Shown: positions 1-7,145 of the stretch, piece after piece
Layout of the letters: every line of letters starts with the position of its first letter
Position numbering within the stretch: position 1 is the first letter of the stretch
NCBI GenBank assembly: GCA_002340515.1
Contig: DDMF01000026.1
Location: 18,985 to 27,288 of the forward strand
DNA: 8,304 bases
Origin: Rhodobacteraceae bacterium UBA2553
GTDB taxonomy: Bacteria; Pseudomonadota; Alphaproteobacteria; Rhodobacterales; Rhodobacteraceae
Reading direction: 5' to 3'
The notes under the pieces: generated by a model
What the model was told of the DNA's origin: nothing
The model's database searches: none
The model's input: only the letters and a program-made list of their open reading frames with translations
Position numbers and translations under genes: made by a program

Positions 1-390
1 ACCGCCCCTGCCGCCCTTTTGGCCGCCGTCCTGCCCCATATGCCGGATGGATCTGCGGTGTTGAACATCGCATCCATCAACGCAGCCTCTCCGCCCGCTG
101 AGGCCGGAGTATATGCGGCGACAAAAGCGGCACTTGTTGCGATGACAAAATCCCAAGCCAAAGCGCTGGGACCACGTGGTATTCGGGTGAATGCAATCGC
201 GCCGGGCGCCATTGAACGCGACTACAAACCGCGCCCCGACGATGTGCAAAAGCTGATCCGCGATGACAGTGCTTTGGGGCGCAACGGCGTACCTGCGGAC
301 ATTGCGGGCCCTGCGCGTTTTCTGCTGAGCGAGGCGGCTGGGTTCATCACGGGTGAAGTGCTGACAGTCTCAGGCGGTTACCGGATTTAA
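1..390 (+). CDS. Short-chain dehydrogenase/reductase (SDR), 3' part only
   Basis: The reading frame is open from the first base of the window and ends at TAA 388-390, so 129 C-terminal residues are visible and the Rossmann dinucleotide-binding start (TGxxxGxG) lies outside. The visible part has the classical SDR catalytic layout: NIAS with the active-site Ser at visible residue 25, then YAATK with Tyr38 and Lys42, followed by the typical IRVNAIAPG segment and the C-terminal FITGEVLTVSGGY signature. SDRs use NAD(P)H to oxidise or reduce alcohol/carbonyl groups in the cytoplasm. The substrate cannot be inferred because the substrate-binding loop (ERDYKPRPDD region) is variable. The gene is convergent with the ccm cluster and has no evident functional link to it. 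An in-frame TTG at 19 is not the real start, since homologous sequence continues upstream of it. The family call is firm and the specific enzyme is unknown. Confidence 0.93.
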   Translation, partial: TAPAALLAAVLPHMPDGSAVLNIASINAASPPAEAGVYAATKAALVAMTKSQAKALGPRGIRVNAIAPGAIERDYKPRPDDVQKLIRDDSALGRNGVPADIAGPARFLLSEAAGFITGEVLTVSGGYRI

Positions 391-410
391 ACCCACAGCC
401 TGAAACGAAA

Positions 411-442
411 ACGGGGGGCCGCGCAGTCCCACAGCCCCCCGT
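411..442 (-). terminator. Rho-independent terminator of the ccm cluster, possibly bidirectional
   Basis: A 9-bp perfect stem (ACGGGGGGC at 411-419 with GCCCCCCGT at 434-442) encloses a 14-base loop. Read on the minus strand the stem is followed directly by a T-rich stretch (TTTTCGTTT), which fits termination after ccmG. On the plus strand the trailing sequence is not T-rich, so termination of the SDR gene is possible but weaker. It lies between two convergent genes, 21 bases beyond the ccmG stop and 20 beyond the SDR stop. Confidence 0.82.
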
Positions 443-463
443 CTCATCCAATCTCAGCGAAAC

Positions 464-1027
464 TTACTTTGCAGCAGCTTCGGCAATCGCGGGGCGGATC
501 ACACTGTCGAGCACGCTTTCGGTGATCGGCCCGGCAAAGCGTTTGATGATCACACCGTCTTTGTCGATCACAAAGGTTTCCGGCACGCCGTAAAGGCCCC
601 AATCCAGACCGGTGCGGCCTTTTTTATCCGCCATAAGCGCCGCATAAGGATTGCCCAGTTCATCCAAGAACCGCAGCGCCTTTATGTCTTCGTCTTTGTA
701 GTTCACGCCGTAGATGGTGATGCCCTCTTTGGCCATCGTTTCCAATTGGGCATGTTCGGCGCGACACGGTGCGCACCAGCTGGCCCAGAAATTCACCAGT
801 TTCACGCCGTCCGCCGTCAGGTCATCATGGGTGAAAGAGACGCCCGGCCCCAAGGGCTCAACGCTAAGCGCAGGCACCAGTCCCCCCTCGCGGGTCGACG
901 GCAGCGCGCGGGGATCACCGCCTTTGGCCATGCCCCACATAAACATCGCAGCCAGCGCCAGAAAGATCACCGGCGGCAAGATCATCAGCGGCGAGATCTT
1001 TTTCTTTTGTGCGTTTTCGTCAGCCAT
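464..1027 (-). CDS. ccmG: CcmG/DsbE (HelX), thiol:disulfide interchange protein of cytochrome c maturation
   Basis: A membrane-anchored periplasmic thioredoxin-like protein that keeps the CXXCH cysteines of apocytochrome c (or CcmH) reduced for heme ligation in System I. It has 187 residues, the usual family length. Residues 1-11 are a polar cytoplasmic tail and about 12-33 an uncleaved membrane anchor. The thioredoxin fold follows, with the active site WCAPC (Cys85, Cys88) and the cis-Pro loop GVPET at 147-151, both typical of CcmG rather than of oxidising DsbA. The ATG at 1027 lies inside the end of ccmD (8-base overlap ATGGCTGA), so translation is probably coupled; a separate Shine-Dalgarno is weak. 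It is the last gene of the cluster and is followed by the hairpin at 411-442. In R. capsulatus the equivalent is helX. Confidence 0.95.
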   Translation of the reverse strand: MADENAQKKKISPLMILPPVIFLALAAMFMWGMAKGGDPRALPSTREGGLVPALSVEPLGPGVSFTHDDLTADGVKLVNFWASWCAPCRAEHAQLETMAKEGITIYGVNYKDEDIKALRFLDELGNPYAALMADKKGRTGLDWGLYGVPETFVIDKDGVIIKRFAGPITESVLDSVIRPAIAEAAAK

Positions 1028-1172
1028 TTTTACGTCTTTCTTCCGCAGCCTTCAGGTCTGCTTTTGCCTTGCGCGAGGCCCGAAGGGACATCAGCGTCAA
1101 ACCCGCCAACAACAAAAGTGTCAGCCCCCAGGACCACAGGATCGCGTCCGCATATTTACCAAGATCAAGCAT
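1020..1172 (-). CDS. ccmD: CcmD (HelD), small heme-exporter membrane protein
   Basis: This 50-residue gene begins MLDLGKYADAILWSW, has one membrane span at about residues 11-30 rich in Leu, and ends in a charged cytoplasmic tail with many Lys, Arg and Glu. Size, topology and position between ccmC and ccmG identify it as CcmD, which stabilises CcmC and is needed to release heme-loaded CcmE from the CcmABC complex. Tyr7 in the GKYA segment lies where other CcmD proteins carry a conserved Tyr (aligned from memory). The start has a good Shine-Dalgarno (AAGGA, 6 bases before ATG). It overlaps the ccmC stop by 8 bases (ATGCTTGA) and the ccmG start by 8 bases (ATGGCTGA). Confidence 0.92.
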   Translation of the reverse strand: MLDLGKYADAILWSWGLTLLLLAGLTLMSLRASRKAKADLKAAEERRKNG

Positions 1173-1953
1173 CAGACATCCTTTCACGGGCCATCAGCGC
1201 ATGCAGACGGCGGCGGCGTATTTCCGTACGGGTGCGGATCAGCAGCAAGGTCACAAACAAAAGGCCAAAGCCGATGATCGCCATGACCAGCGGTTGCCAA
1301 TACACGTTTGAAACATGCTCTTCTTTATCCATCGACAAAGACGCCCCCTGATGCAAGCCCTGGTTCCAGAAATTCACCGCATAACGGGACAACAGCGCAA
1401 AGACCGAGCCGACGACACAAAGAACAGACGTCAGATCTGCGGCGGTGTCCGGGTTCTCGATCGCGGCCCAAAGCGCCATGTAGCCGAGGTAAAACAGGAA
1501 GAGAATCAAAAACGAGGTCAGGCGCGGATCCCACGCCCAATAGGTGCCCCACATCGGTTGGCCCCAAACGGCCCCGGTGATCAGCGCAATCAACGTCATG
1601 GTCATGCCAATCAACGCCGCTGCTTTGGCCGCCAAGGCGGACACATGGTGGCGGCGGATCAGCCAGATCAAAGATGTGACCAGCATCATCACCCAGATGT
1701 TAATCGCCATCGTGGCGGACGGCACATGCACATAGATGATCTTGACCGAATTGCCAAAATTTGCGGCCTCTGGGGTGAAAAAGAACCCCCAGATCAGGCC
1801 GGGGATCAGCGTCAGCGCACAAAGCCCGACGATCCAAGGCAGTACTTTGCCTGACAGTGCCATGAATTTTACCGGGTTGGCATATTCCCACAGCGCGTTC
1901 ATGCGCTGGCCGAAGCTGCGCGTCTGGGTCCCGTTGGTCTTCATCTGTGACAT
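1165..1953 (-). CDS. ccmC: CcmC (HelC), heme-handling protein of cytochrome c maturation
   Basis: An integral inner-membrane protein of 262 residues from the heme-handling family, which presents heme to the chaperone CcmE. The diagnostic WWD domain is present as WGTYWAWDPRLT (135-146). The two heme-ligand His residues expected on either side of it are His76 in YVHVPSA and His201 in GLHQGAS. Six membrane spans can be picked out at about 38-58, 78-99, 110-130, 146-164, 175-193 and 222-240. The ATG at 1953 is chosen over Met4 and Met18 because AGAGGAAG lies a few bases upstream of it. It follows an 81-base gap after ccmB, the largest in the cluster, and overlaps ccmD. The N-terminal tail of about 25 polar residues is slightly long but not unusual. 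Confidence 0.96.
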   Translation of the reverse strand: MSQMKTNGTQTRSFGQRMNALWEYANPVKFMALSGKVLPWIVGLCALTLIPGLIWGFFFTPEAANFGNSVKIIYVHVPSATMAINIWVMMLVTSLIWLIRRHHVSALAAKAAALIGMTMTLIALITGAVWGQPMWGTYWAWDPRLTSFLILFLFYLGYMALWAAIENPDTAADLTSVLCVVGSVFALLSRYAVNFWNQGLHQGASLSMDKEEHVSNVYWQPLVMAIIGFGLLFVTLLLIRTRTEIRRRRLHALMARERMSDA

Positions 1954-1982
1954 TGGCTTCCTCTGATCGGTGGCACTCGCAT

Positions 1983-2018
1983 TCCAAAGCTTATGGCGGC
2001 AAGCATAGGGAATGTCAC
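1983..2018 (-). promoter_or_regulatory. Candidate internal promoter for ccmC-ccmD-ccmG
   Basis: On the minus strand in the ccmB-ccmC gap, a -35-like GTGACA (2018-2013, 5 of 6 to the sigma70 consensus) is followed after exactly 17 bases by CATAAG (1995-1990, 4 of 6). The predicted transcript would start near 1983, giving a leader of about 30 bases before ccmC. The gap is the only one in the ccm part long enough to hold a promoter. This is inferred from matches to consensus only. Confidence 0.4.
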
Positions 2019-2034
2019 CTCACGACGACTTGAT

Positions 2035-2691
2035 TTATCTCAGGTTTACCCGCAAGGCGGCGGCGGCGGCAAAGGGCAAAAGGGCGATGGAGCCTGCGGT
2101 GATGCCCGCCATCATCAAAAGCGGGGCGTTGGCGTTGAAGCCGGCCATGCCACGGGTGGCGGCCTCGGCCCCAAAGATCAGCGATGGGATGTAAAGCGGC
2201 AGCACCAGAAGCGACATCAAAAGCCCTCCGCGTTTCAGTCCCACAGTGAGCGCCGCGCCAAAAGCACCAATCATCGACAGCGCGGGCGTGCCCAGCAATA
2301 GCGTGACAAACATCCAGCTGAATCCGGGGCTTTCCAGATGCATGAGGGCGCCAAAAAACGGTGCGGCAAGGGTGAGCGGCAGGCCGGTGACCAGCCAATG
2401 CGCCAGCGCTTTGATCGCAACAATCCCTTCCAGCGGGATCGGTGATGTGGCCAGCAAATCCAGAGATCCGTCTTCGAAATCAAGCTGAAAGATGCGGTCG
2501 AGCGACAAAAGACAGGCCAAAAGCGCGCCGACCCACAGGATGCCCGGCGCAATGCGCGCGAGGATTTCGGCGTCTGGTCCAACCCCAAAAGGCACCAAGG
2601 TGGTCACGATCAAAAAGAACGCGAGGCCAAGGCCAAAGCCGCCACCGGCGCGCATGGCAAGGCGCATATCTCGGATCAAAAGTGCGATCAT
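2035..2691 (-). CDS. ccmB: CcmB (HelB), membrane subunit of the CcmAB heme-maturation ABC transporter
   Basis: A 218-residue hydrophobic protein with about six membrane spans, the usual CcmB length. The cytoplasmic FEDGSLDLL element (72-80), which contacts the ATPase, and the conserved LVLPLYIPSLIFG segment (162-174) identify the family. With CcmA it forms the ABC module whose ATP hydrolysis drives release of holo-CcmE from CcmCD; whether it moves heme itself is disputed. The ATG at 2691 overlaps the ccmA stop as ATGA, with an AGGGGG stretch about 8 bases upstream inside ccmA, so the two are probably translationally coupled. The C-terminal alanine run is encoded by a five-unit GCC repeat (GGC on the plus strand, 2056-2070), a possible but unremarkable slippage site. 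Confidence 0.95.
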   Translation of the reverse strand: MIALLIRDMRLAMRAGGGFGLGLAFFLIVTTLVPFGVGPDAEILARIAPGILWVGALLACLLSLDRIFQLDFEDGSLDLLATSPIPLEGIVAIKALAHWLVTGLPLTLAAPFFGALMHLESPGFSWMFVTLLLGTPALSMIGAFGAALTVGLKRGGLLMSLLVLPLYIPSLIFGAEAATRGMAGFNANAPLLMMAGITAGSIALLPFAAAAALRVNLR

Positions 2692-3341
2692 AGGTAGGCC
2701 CCCTCAAATCCGTCAGTGTCAAACCCATCGTTGCTGTCAGGGGCTTTTGCGGGGTCGGCTTTATAGGGGCCGATGTCAAAGCTGTCGGCCTTTAGCCCAA
2801 GGTCGATATGGGTGGCGATCAGCGCCGATCCGCCTTTGGCCACATGGGTGCGCACGGCGTCCGCAAACAAAGCGACCGAAGCCACGTCCAGTGACACGGT
2901 GGGTTCATCCAACAGCCAAATCGGCCGCCCCGTGACCAAAAGTCGCGCAAGGCCAAGGCGGCGTTTTTGACCGGCTGACAGATTGGCGGAGGGGCGATGC
3001 ACCAGCCCCGCCAAATTAAACCCCTCAACCGCTTGGGTGATATCGGTTTGTCCGTGGACCGACGCCCAGAACTGCAGATTCTCTTCAACACTCAACGTGG
3101 CCTTTAGCCCGTCGGCATGTGCGCCGTAAGTGACCGTTTCAGGGTCACTCACCACGCGGCCTGCCAAGGGGGGTTGCAGTCCGGCCAGCGTGCGCAACAA
3201 GGTGGTCTTGCCCGACCCATTTGGCCCGCGCAGGATCAACACCTGCCCCGGTGACAGGGTGAAAGACACGTTTTGCAAAATCGGCACGCCACCTCGGGTG
3301 ACGGTCAGCGTGTCGGCGGTAAGAGAGGCTGAAAAATCCAT
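2688..3341 (-). CDS. ccmA: CcmA (HelA), ATPase subunit of the CcmAB transporter
   Basis: A 217-residue cytoplasmic ABC ATPase. Counting from the chosen ATG, Walker A is GPNGSGKTT (39-47), the ABC signature LSAGQ (121-125), Walker B ends LLDEP with Asp145 and Glu146, the D-loop is SLD (150-152) and the H-loop His is residue 178, so all catalytic elements are present. It powers the CcmABCD complex. The ATG at 3341 (MDFSASLT) is preferred. A TTG two codons upstream (3347) would also be in frame, and neither has a strong Shine-Dalgarno, so coupling to the preceding gene, which ends 9 bases before, is likely. After the core fold there is an acidic tail of about 25 residues with several Asp and Gly. 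It overlaps ccmB by 4 bases. Confidence 0.95.
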   Translation of the reverse strand: MDFSASLTADTLTVTRGGVPILQNVSFTLSPGQVLILRGPNGSGKTTLLRTLAGLQPPLAGRVVSDPETVTYGAHADGLKATLSVEENLQFWASVHGQTDITQAVEGFNLAGLVHRPSANLSAGQKRRLGLARLLVTGRPIWLLDEPTVSLDVASVALFADAVRTHVAKGGSALIATHIDLGLKADSFDIGPYKADPAKAPDSNDGFDTDGFEGAYL

Positions 3342-3350
3342 GGTCAAGCG

Positions 3351-3704
3351 TTAGACCGGAAGGGCGGCCAAGGCAATGCGTCGCCCCTCGGCCAAGATCA
3401 CATTATAAGTGCGGCACGCGGTGTCTGAGGCCATGACCTCAACGCCGATGCCCAGATCCTGCAGCCTATTGGTCAGATCTTTTGGGGCATGGGCAATATT
3501 GGCGCCCGTGCCGACAAACAGCACGTCGACCTGCCCGGCGAGTGCTGTGAGCGGGGCCTGATCGTCAAACCCACCCCAGCTTTGCACCTTGTTCGCCGTC
3601 AACAGGATACCGCTTTGGATGACGGTGCCATCCACACGGAAAAAACCCGGACCATAGCCGTCAACAGGTTTTGCCCCGTCAAAAGAAACCTCGTGAAACT
3701 GCAT
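3351..3704 (-). CDS. Mth938-like (DUF498, NDUFAF3-related) domain protein
   Basis: A 117-residue single-domain soluble protein whose whole length matches the Mth938/NDUFAF3 fold. It has the FVGTGA motif (63-68), the PKDL...LGIGVEVM segment, and the C-terminal ASDTACRTYNVILAEGR stretch with Cys97, Tyr100 and Asn101. The mitochondrial relative NDUFAF3 assists assembly of respiratory complex I; the bacterial function is not established. It has a strong Shine-Dalgarno (GGAGG, 5 bases before ATG 3704), which suggests efficient independent initiation. It is separated from the permease stop by one base and from the ccmA ATG by nine. The position between sec and ccm genes suggests a role in envelope or respiratory complex biogenesis, but this is inference. 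The family call is firm. Confidence 0.85.
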   Translation of the reverse strand: MQFHEVSFDGAKPVDGYGPGFFRVDGTVIQSGILLTANKVQSWGGFDDQAPLTALAGQVDVLFVGTGANIAHAPKDLTNRLQDLGIGVEVMASDTACRTYNVILAEGRRIALAALPV

Positions 3705-3705
3705 G

Positions 3706-4473
3706 TCAGCCTCCGCCGTTTTGTAGGGCCGAATACAACCCGGTCAGGGCAGAGGCCGCGATTATCAGATAGGCAACGCGCCGGTAAAAGCCCGTCAAAC
3801 TGGGACGAAACAACCAATTGCCCATAAGGTTGCCCGCAAGATTGGGCAATGTGGCCAGCACCCCCAGCGCCAAAGGCAGGCCCCAAAGCCGCCCCAATGC
3901 CAAAAACCCGATCAGCATCAGGATGTCAAAGGCAAAGAGAAACGCGGTGTTGTTGGCGCGGATCACGCGGGCGGGATGGGACGACGCCATATAAAGCAAA
4001 ATCACCGGTGGGCCGGGAATGCCCGCAGCGCCCCCCAAGAGGCCTGACAGCCCCCCCGTGGTCCAAATCAGGCGCGGCGTCAGTGCGCCGTGATAGCGAA
4101 AGCCTGACACCAACAAGCCGACCATCGCAAGGCTGATCACAGAGACCGCAAGTTTGAAAACCGACGGATCCACCGCCAGCAGAACCGCAACCCCGATCGG
4201 CAGCGCAAGGATCAATCCGCCGACTAGGCGCATCAAATCACGGCGGTGCCCGTCGCGCCACGCGCCGGGAATGGCCGGGGCTGGCCCGACGATATCCATC
4301 ACAATCAATACGGCAACAGCGACGACCGGATCGATGACTTGGGCCGCAATGGGAAGGAAGATCAGCGCGGTGCCAAAGCCCGCAAACCCGCGCACAAGGC
4401 CCGCGGCGAAGGCTGCGGCCAGAAGCCCCCCAAGCCCCGGCAGGGCCAGAGCTTGGAGGAAGGTATCAGCCAT
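3706..4473 (-). CDS. TauE/SafE-family sulfite/anion exporter-like permease
   Basis: A polytopic inner-membrane protein of 255 residues with about eight hydrophobic segments in two related halves, as in TauE/SafE proteins. The half-signatures are visible: GLVRGFAGFGTAL (25-37) and GLSGLLGGAAGIPGPPV (141-157). Members export sulfite, sulfoacetate or similar small anions, but the substrate here cannot be read. The ATG at 4473 is chosen because it forms the overlap ATGGCTGA with the secDF stop, the same eight bases as at the ccmD-ccmG junction. Upstream in-frame ATG 4491 and TTG 4497 would lengthen the secDF overlap and have no better ribosome site. Embedded between sec and ccm genes, it is probably co-transcribed with them, but no mechanistic link is shown. 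Confidence 0.85.
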   Translation of the reverse strand: MADTFLQALALPGLGGLLAAAFAAGLVRGFAGFGTALIFLPIAAQVIDPVVAVAVLIVMDIVGPAPAIPGAWRDGHRRDLMRLVGGLILALPIGVAVLLAVDPSVFKLAVSVISLAMVGLLVSGFRYHGALTPRLIWTTGGLSGLLGGAAGIPGPPVILLYMASSHPARVIRANNTAFLFAFDILMLIGFLALGRLWGLPLALGVLATLPNLAGNLMGNWLFRPSLTGFYRRVAYLIIAASALTGLYSALQNGGG

Positions 4474-7099
4474 CGATGCCGGCAAATTCATTGCCAAGAT
4501 CTTTGGCTTCCGGCTTGTCCCAATTCCGTTTCACCCCAAGGCGAAGCAGAATGGCCGAGGCCACGAAGATCGACGAATAGGTCCCAACCACAACGCCCCA
4601 GATCATCGCAAACACAAAGCCACGGATCACGTCGCCGCCCAGCACATAAAGCGCAATCAACGCGAGCAAAGTGGTGACCGAGGTCATCATGGTGCGCGAT
4701 AGGGTTTCGTTGATCGACAGGTTCAGAATCTCTTTCAACTCCATCTTTTTATAGCGGCGCAGGTTTTCGCGCACCCGGTCAAACACAACCACGGTGTCAT
4801 TGAGCGAGTAGCCCACGATGGTCAGAAGGGCGGCAATAATGGCCAAGTCAAATTTGATCCCCAGAAGGGCAAAGACCCCGATGGTCAGCACAATATCATG
4901 CACAAGGGCTGCCACAGCCCCCAGTGAGAACTGCCATTCGAATCTGAGCCATATATAGACCAGAACCGCGGCGATGGCGGCGACAACAGCGAGAACAGCC
5001 GTGGTCACCAGCTCGCCCGAGACCTTGGGCCCCACACTTTCCACCGACGGGAAGGTGATCGCGGGATCGACTTGTGTCAGCGCATTTTCGATCAGACCCA
5101 TGGTTTCGGGGGTCATCGCCTCTTGGCCTTCCTGGGCCTCGATGCGGATTTGGCTGACGTGCTGATCGTCGCGGAAATTCACGTCATTCACTTCTACGAT
5201 TGAGATATCGCCCAGTGCCAGTGGCGCCAGCGCGTCACGGTAGCTGCCCACATCCACGGCCAGCGTGCTTTCGGTACGGATGGTTGTCCCGCCCCGGAAA
5301 TCGATGCCGAAGTTCAGCCCAATCACGAGGAACAGCAAAACCGATGCAACCATCGCCAACCCAGAGGCGCCCAAAGTGGCGATCGACGCCTTGAAGAAGT
5401 CAAACACCCGGTTTTGCGGCGCCATCCGAATACCCTTGATCTCAAGGGATTTTGGCTGTTTGCGCTCGTGCCACATGACAAGCATCAGGCGGGTCAGGAA
5501 GATTGCGGTGAAGACCGAGGTCAGAATGCCCAGCCCCAATGTGACGGCAAAGCCGCGCACCGGCCCCGAGCCCATAACAAACAGGATCACAGCGGTGATA
5601 AAGGTGGTGATATTGGCGTCCAGAATGGCGGACAGAGCTTTTTCATAGCCCAACTCGATGGCGCGGGCGGGGCCTTTGCCCCCCTTCAACTCTTCGCGGA
5701 TGCGTTCAAACACCAGCACGTTGGCGTCCACCGCCATCCCGATGGTCAAAACGATCCCGGCGATGCCCGGAAGGGTCAGTGTGGCGCCGATCATCGACAG
5801 AAGGCCAAAGATCATGCCCACATTCAGGATCAACGCGATATTGGCCACAATACCAAACCAACCATAGGCCAACACCATAAAGACCAGCACAGCGGCAAAT
5901 GCCACCATCGACGCGATTTTACCTGCATCAATACTGTCTTGGCCCAGCTCTGGCCCAATGGTGCGTTCTTCCACATAGGTCAGCTCAGCCGGCAGGGCAC
6001 CCGCGCGCAAAAGCACAGCAAGATTGGTGCTTTCCTCAATCGAGAAGTTGCCGGTGATGATGCCCGACCCACCACAGATTTGTTCATTGATGCGTGGGGC
6101 GGAAATCACCTCAGCATCCAGAACAATCGCAAAGGGCGATCCGACGTTTTCGCCGGTGTATTCACAGAATTTACGCGAGCCTGAGACGTTGAACCGGAAG
6201 CTCACCGCAGGCTGGCCGTTTTGGTCAAAGGCAGGTTGCGCGTCGGTCAGCTCTTCGCCGGTGACAACCGGGCTTTGCTCCAACACGTAATAGACGCCTT
6301 CGTCATCCAAGGACGGATACAACACATTGCGCGCGCCGGGCTCTGTTTCACCATTGGTGGTGCGCGATTTGACCGGATGGAAGGTCAGTTTCGCGGTTTT
6401 CCCAATGATGTCTTTCAGTTCGGTGGCCGACCCAATGCCCGGCACCTGGATCAGGATCCGATCTTGGCCTTGGCGCTGGATGGTCGGTTCACGGGTGCCA
6501 ACCTCATCCACACGGCGGCGGATGATTTCGAGCGTTTGCATGATGGTGCGATCATCGGTGGCGATGCGTTCAGCCTCAGACAAGGTCACGACGAACTCGC
6601 CCTCGCGACCCGCAGCCACCTCAATATCTGTCGACCCAACCCCTTGCAGGCTGACCACCGGTTGCGCCAGTGTTTTGACCAGTTCAATGGCTTGCGGCAA
6701 CGCCTCGGGACGCGAGATTTTCACCCGCAATTCATCCGCCGCACCGTCTTGGCGACGAATGGTGCCGATGGTGTCACGCTCATCACGCAAAAGGTTGCGC
6801 ACTTCGGGCCACATGCCATCCATCCGCGCGCCGTACACATCCTCAACCTGCACTTCGGCCAGCAGATGTGCCCCGCCGCGCAGGTCCAGCCCGAGATTCA
6901 CAAGCGCGTTTGGCGCCCAGTCGGGCCACGCGGATTTATCCGCCTCAAGCTCGGCAGTGCTGCCGGTTGCCTCAATGGTTTTCACCGCATCATTGTGCAG
7001 CTCAACCCGGGTGTAAAACCCGTTGGGCGATGCGAAATACAAACCCAGCAGCACAAGGCCCCAGATCACAAGACGTTTCCAAGTCGCGATATTCAGCAT
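4466..7099 (-). CDS. secDF: SecDF, fused protein-export membrane protein SecD-SecF
   Basis: The proton-driven accessory of the SecYEG translocon that pulls exported proteins into the periplasm. Residues 1-545 are SecD: first span at about 8-22, conserved NLGLDLRGGAHL (68-79), a large periplasmic P1 domain to about 390, then five spans including GMAVDANVLVFERIREE with Asp458. Residues 559-877 are SecF: first span at about 577-598, GLNFGIDFRGGT (594-605), periplasmic P4 to about 695, then five spans with GYSLNDTVVVFDRVREN and Asp768. The two Asp-bearing spans match those implicated in proton movement. The halves are joined by a short hydrophilic linker around 544-558 in one uninterrupted frame, whereas many relatives have two genes. 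Only Cys312 and Cys342 occur in the whole protein. The ATG at 7099 is preceded by AGGGG about 10 bases upstream. Confidence 0.95.
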   Translation of the reverse strand: MLNIATWKRLVIWGLVLLGLYFASPNGFYTRVELHNDAVKTIEATGSTAELEADKSAWPDWAPNALVNLGLDLRGGAHLLAEVQVEDVYGARMDGMWPEVRNLLRDERDTIGTIRRQDGAADELRVKISRPEALPQAIELVKTLAQPVVSLQGVGSTDIEVAAGREGEFVVTLSEAERIATDDRTIMQTLEIIRRRVDEVGTREPTIQRQGQDRILIQVPGIGSATELKDIIGKTAKLTFHPVKSRTTNGETEPGARNVLYPSLDDEGVYYVLEQSPVVTGEELTDAQPAFDQNGQPAVSFRFNVSGSRKFCEYTGENVGSPFAIVLDAEVISAPRINEQICGGSGIITGNFSIEESTNLAVLLRAGALPAELTYVEERTIGPELGQDSIDAGKIASMVAFAAVLVFMVLAYGWFGIVANIALILNVGMIFGLLSMIGATLTLPGIAGIVLTIGMAVDANVLVFERIREELKGGKGPARAIELGYEKALSAILDANITTFITAVILFVMGSGPVRGFAVTLGLGILTSVFTAIFLTRLMLVMWHERKQPKSLEIKGIRMAPQNRVFDFFKASIATLGASGLAMVASVLLFLVIGLNFGIDFRGGTTIRTESTLAVDVGSYRDALAPLALGDISIVEVNDVNFRDDQHVSQIRIEAQEGQEAMTPETMGLIENALTQVDPAITFPSVESVGPKVSGELVTTAVLAVVAAIAAVLVYIWLRFEWQFSLGAVAALVHDIVLTIGVFALLGIKFDLAIIAALLTIVGYSLNDTVVVFDRVRENLRRYKKMELKEILNLSINETLSRTMMTSVTTLLALIALYVLGGDVIRGFVFAMIWGVVVGTYSSIFVASAILLRLGVKRNWDKPEAKDLGNEFAGIDG
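5423..5437 (-). promoter_or_regulatory. Internal Shine-Dalgarno and ATG at the SecD-SecF joint
   Basis: On the minus strand AAGGG is followed 7 bases later by an in-frame ATG (5425-5423), codon 559 of secDF. Translation from here would give a 319-residue protein starting MAPQNRVFDFF, which is the normal size and start region of a free SecF. It is either a relic of a former gene boundary or a working internal start. Confidence 0.45.
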
Positions 7100-7145
7100 T
7101 CGCCGTCGCCCCTACAACCAATTGAGAAGAATGGATTAAACCGGA

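Noticed and set aside
714..1351. Overlapping plus-strand frames opposite ccmG, ccmD and ccmC
   Set aside because: These are shadow frames with no domain. The minus-strand genes with the WCAPC and WWD motifs explain the sequence.
2056..2070. GGC trinucleotide repeat (five units) as a possible phase-variation tract
   Set aside because: It encodes a short alanine run at the very end of ccmB. Unit changes would keep the frame and only alter the alanine number, so no switch is expected.
5414..6184. Plus-strand open frame of 256 codons opposite the secDF centre
   Set aside because: It has His/Gln/Asp-rich low-complexity content, no ribosome site worth noting, and full overlap with conserved SecD membrane spans on the other strand.
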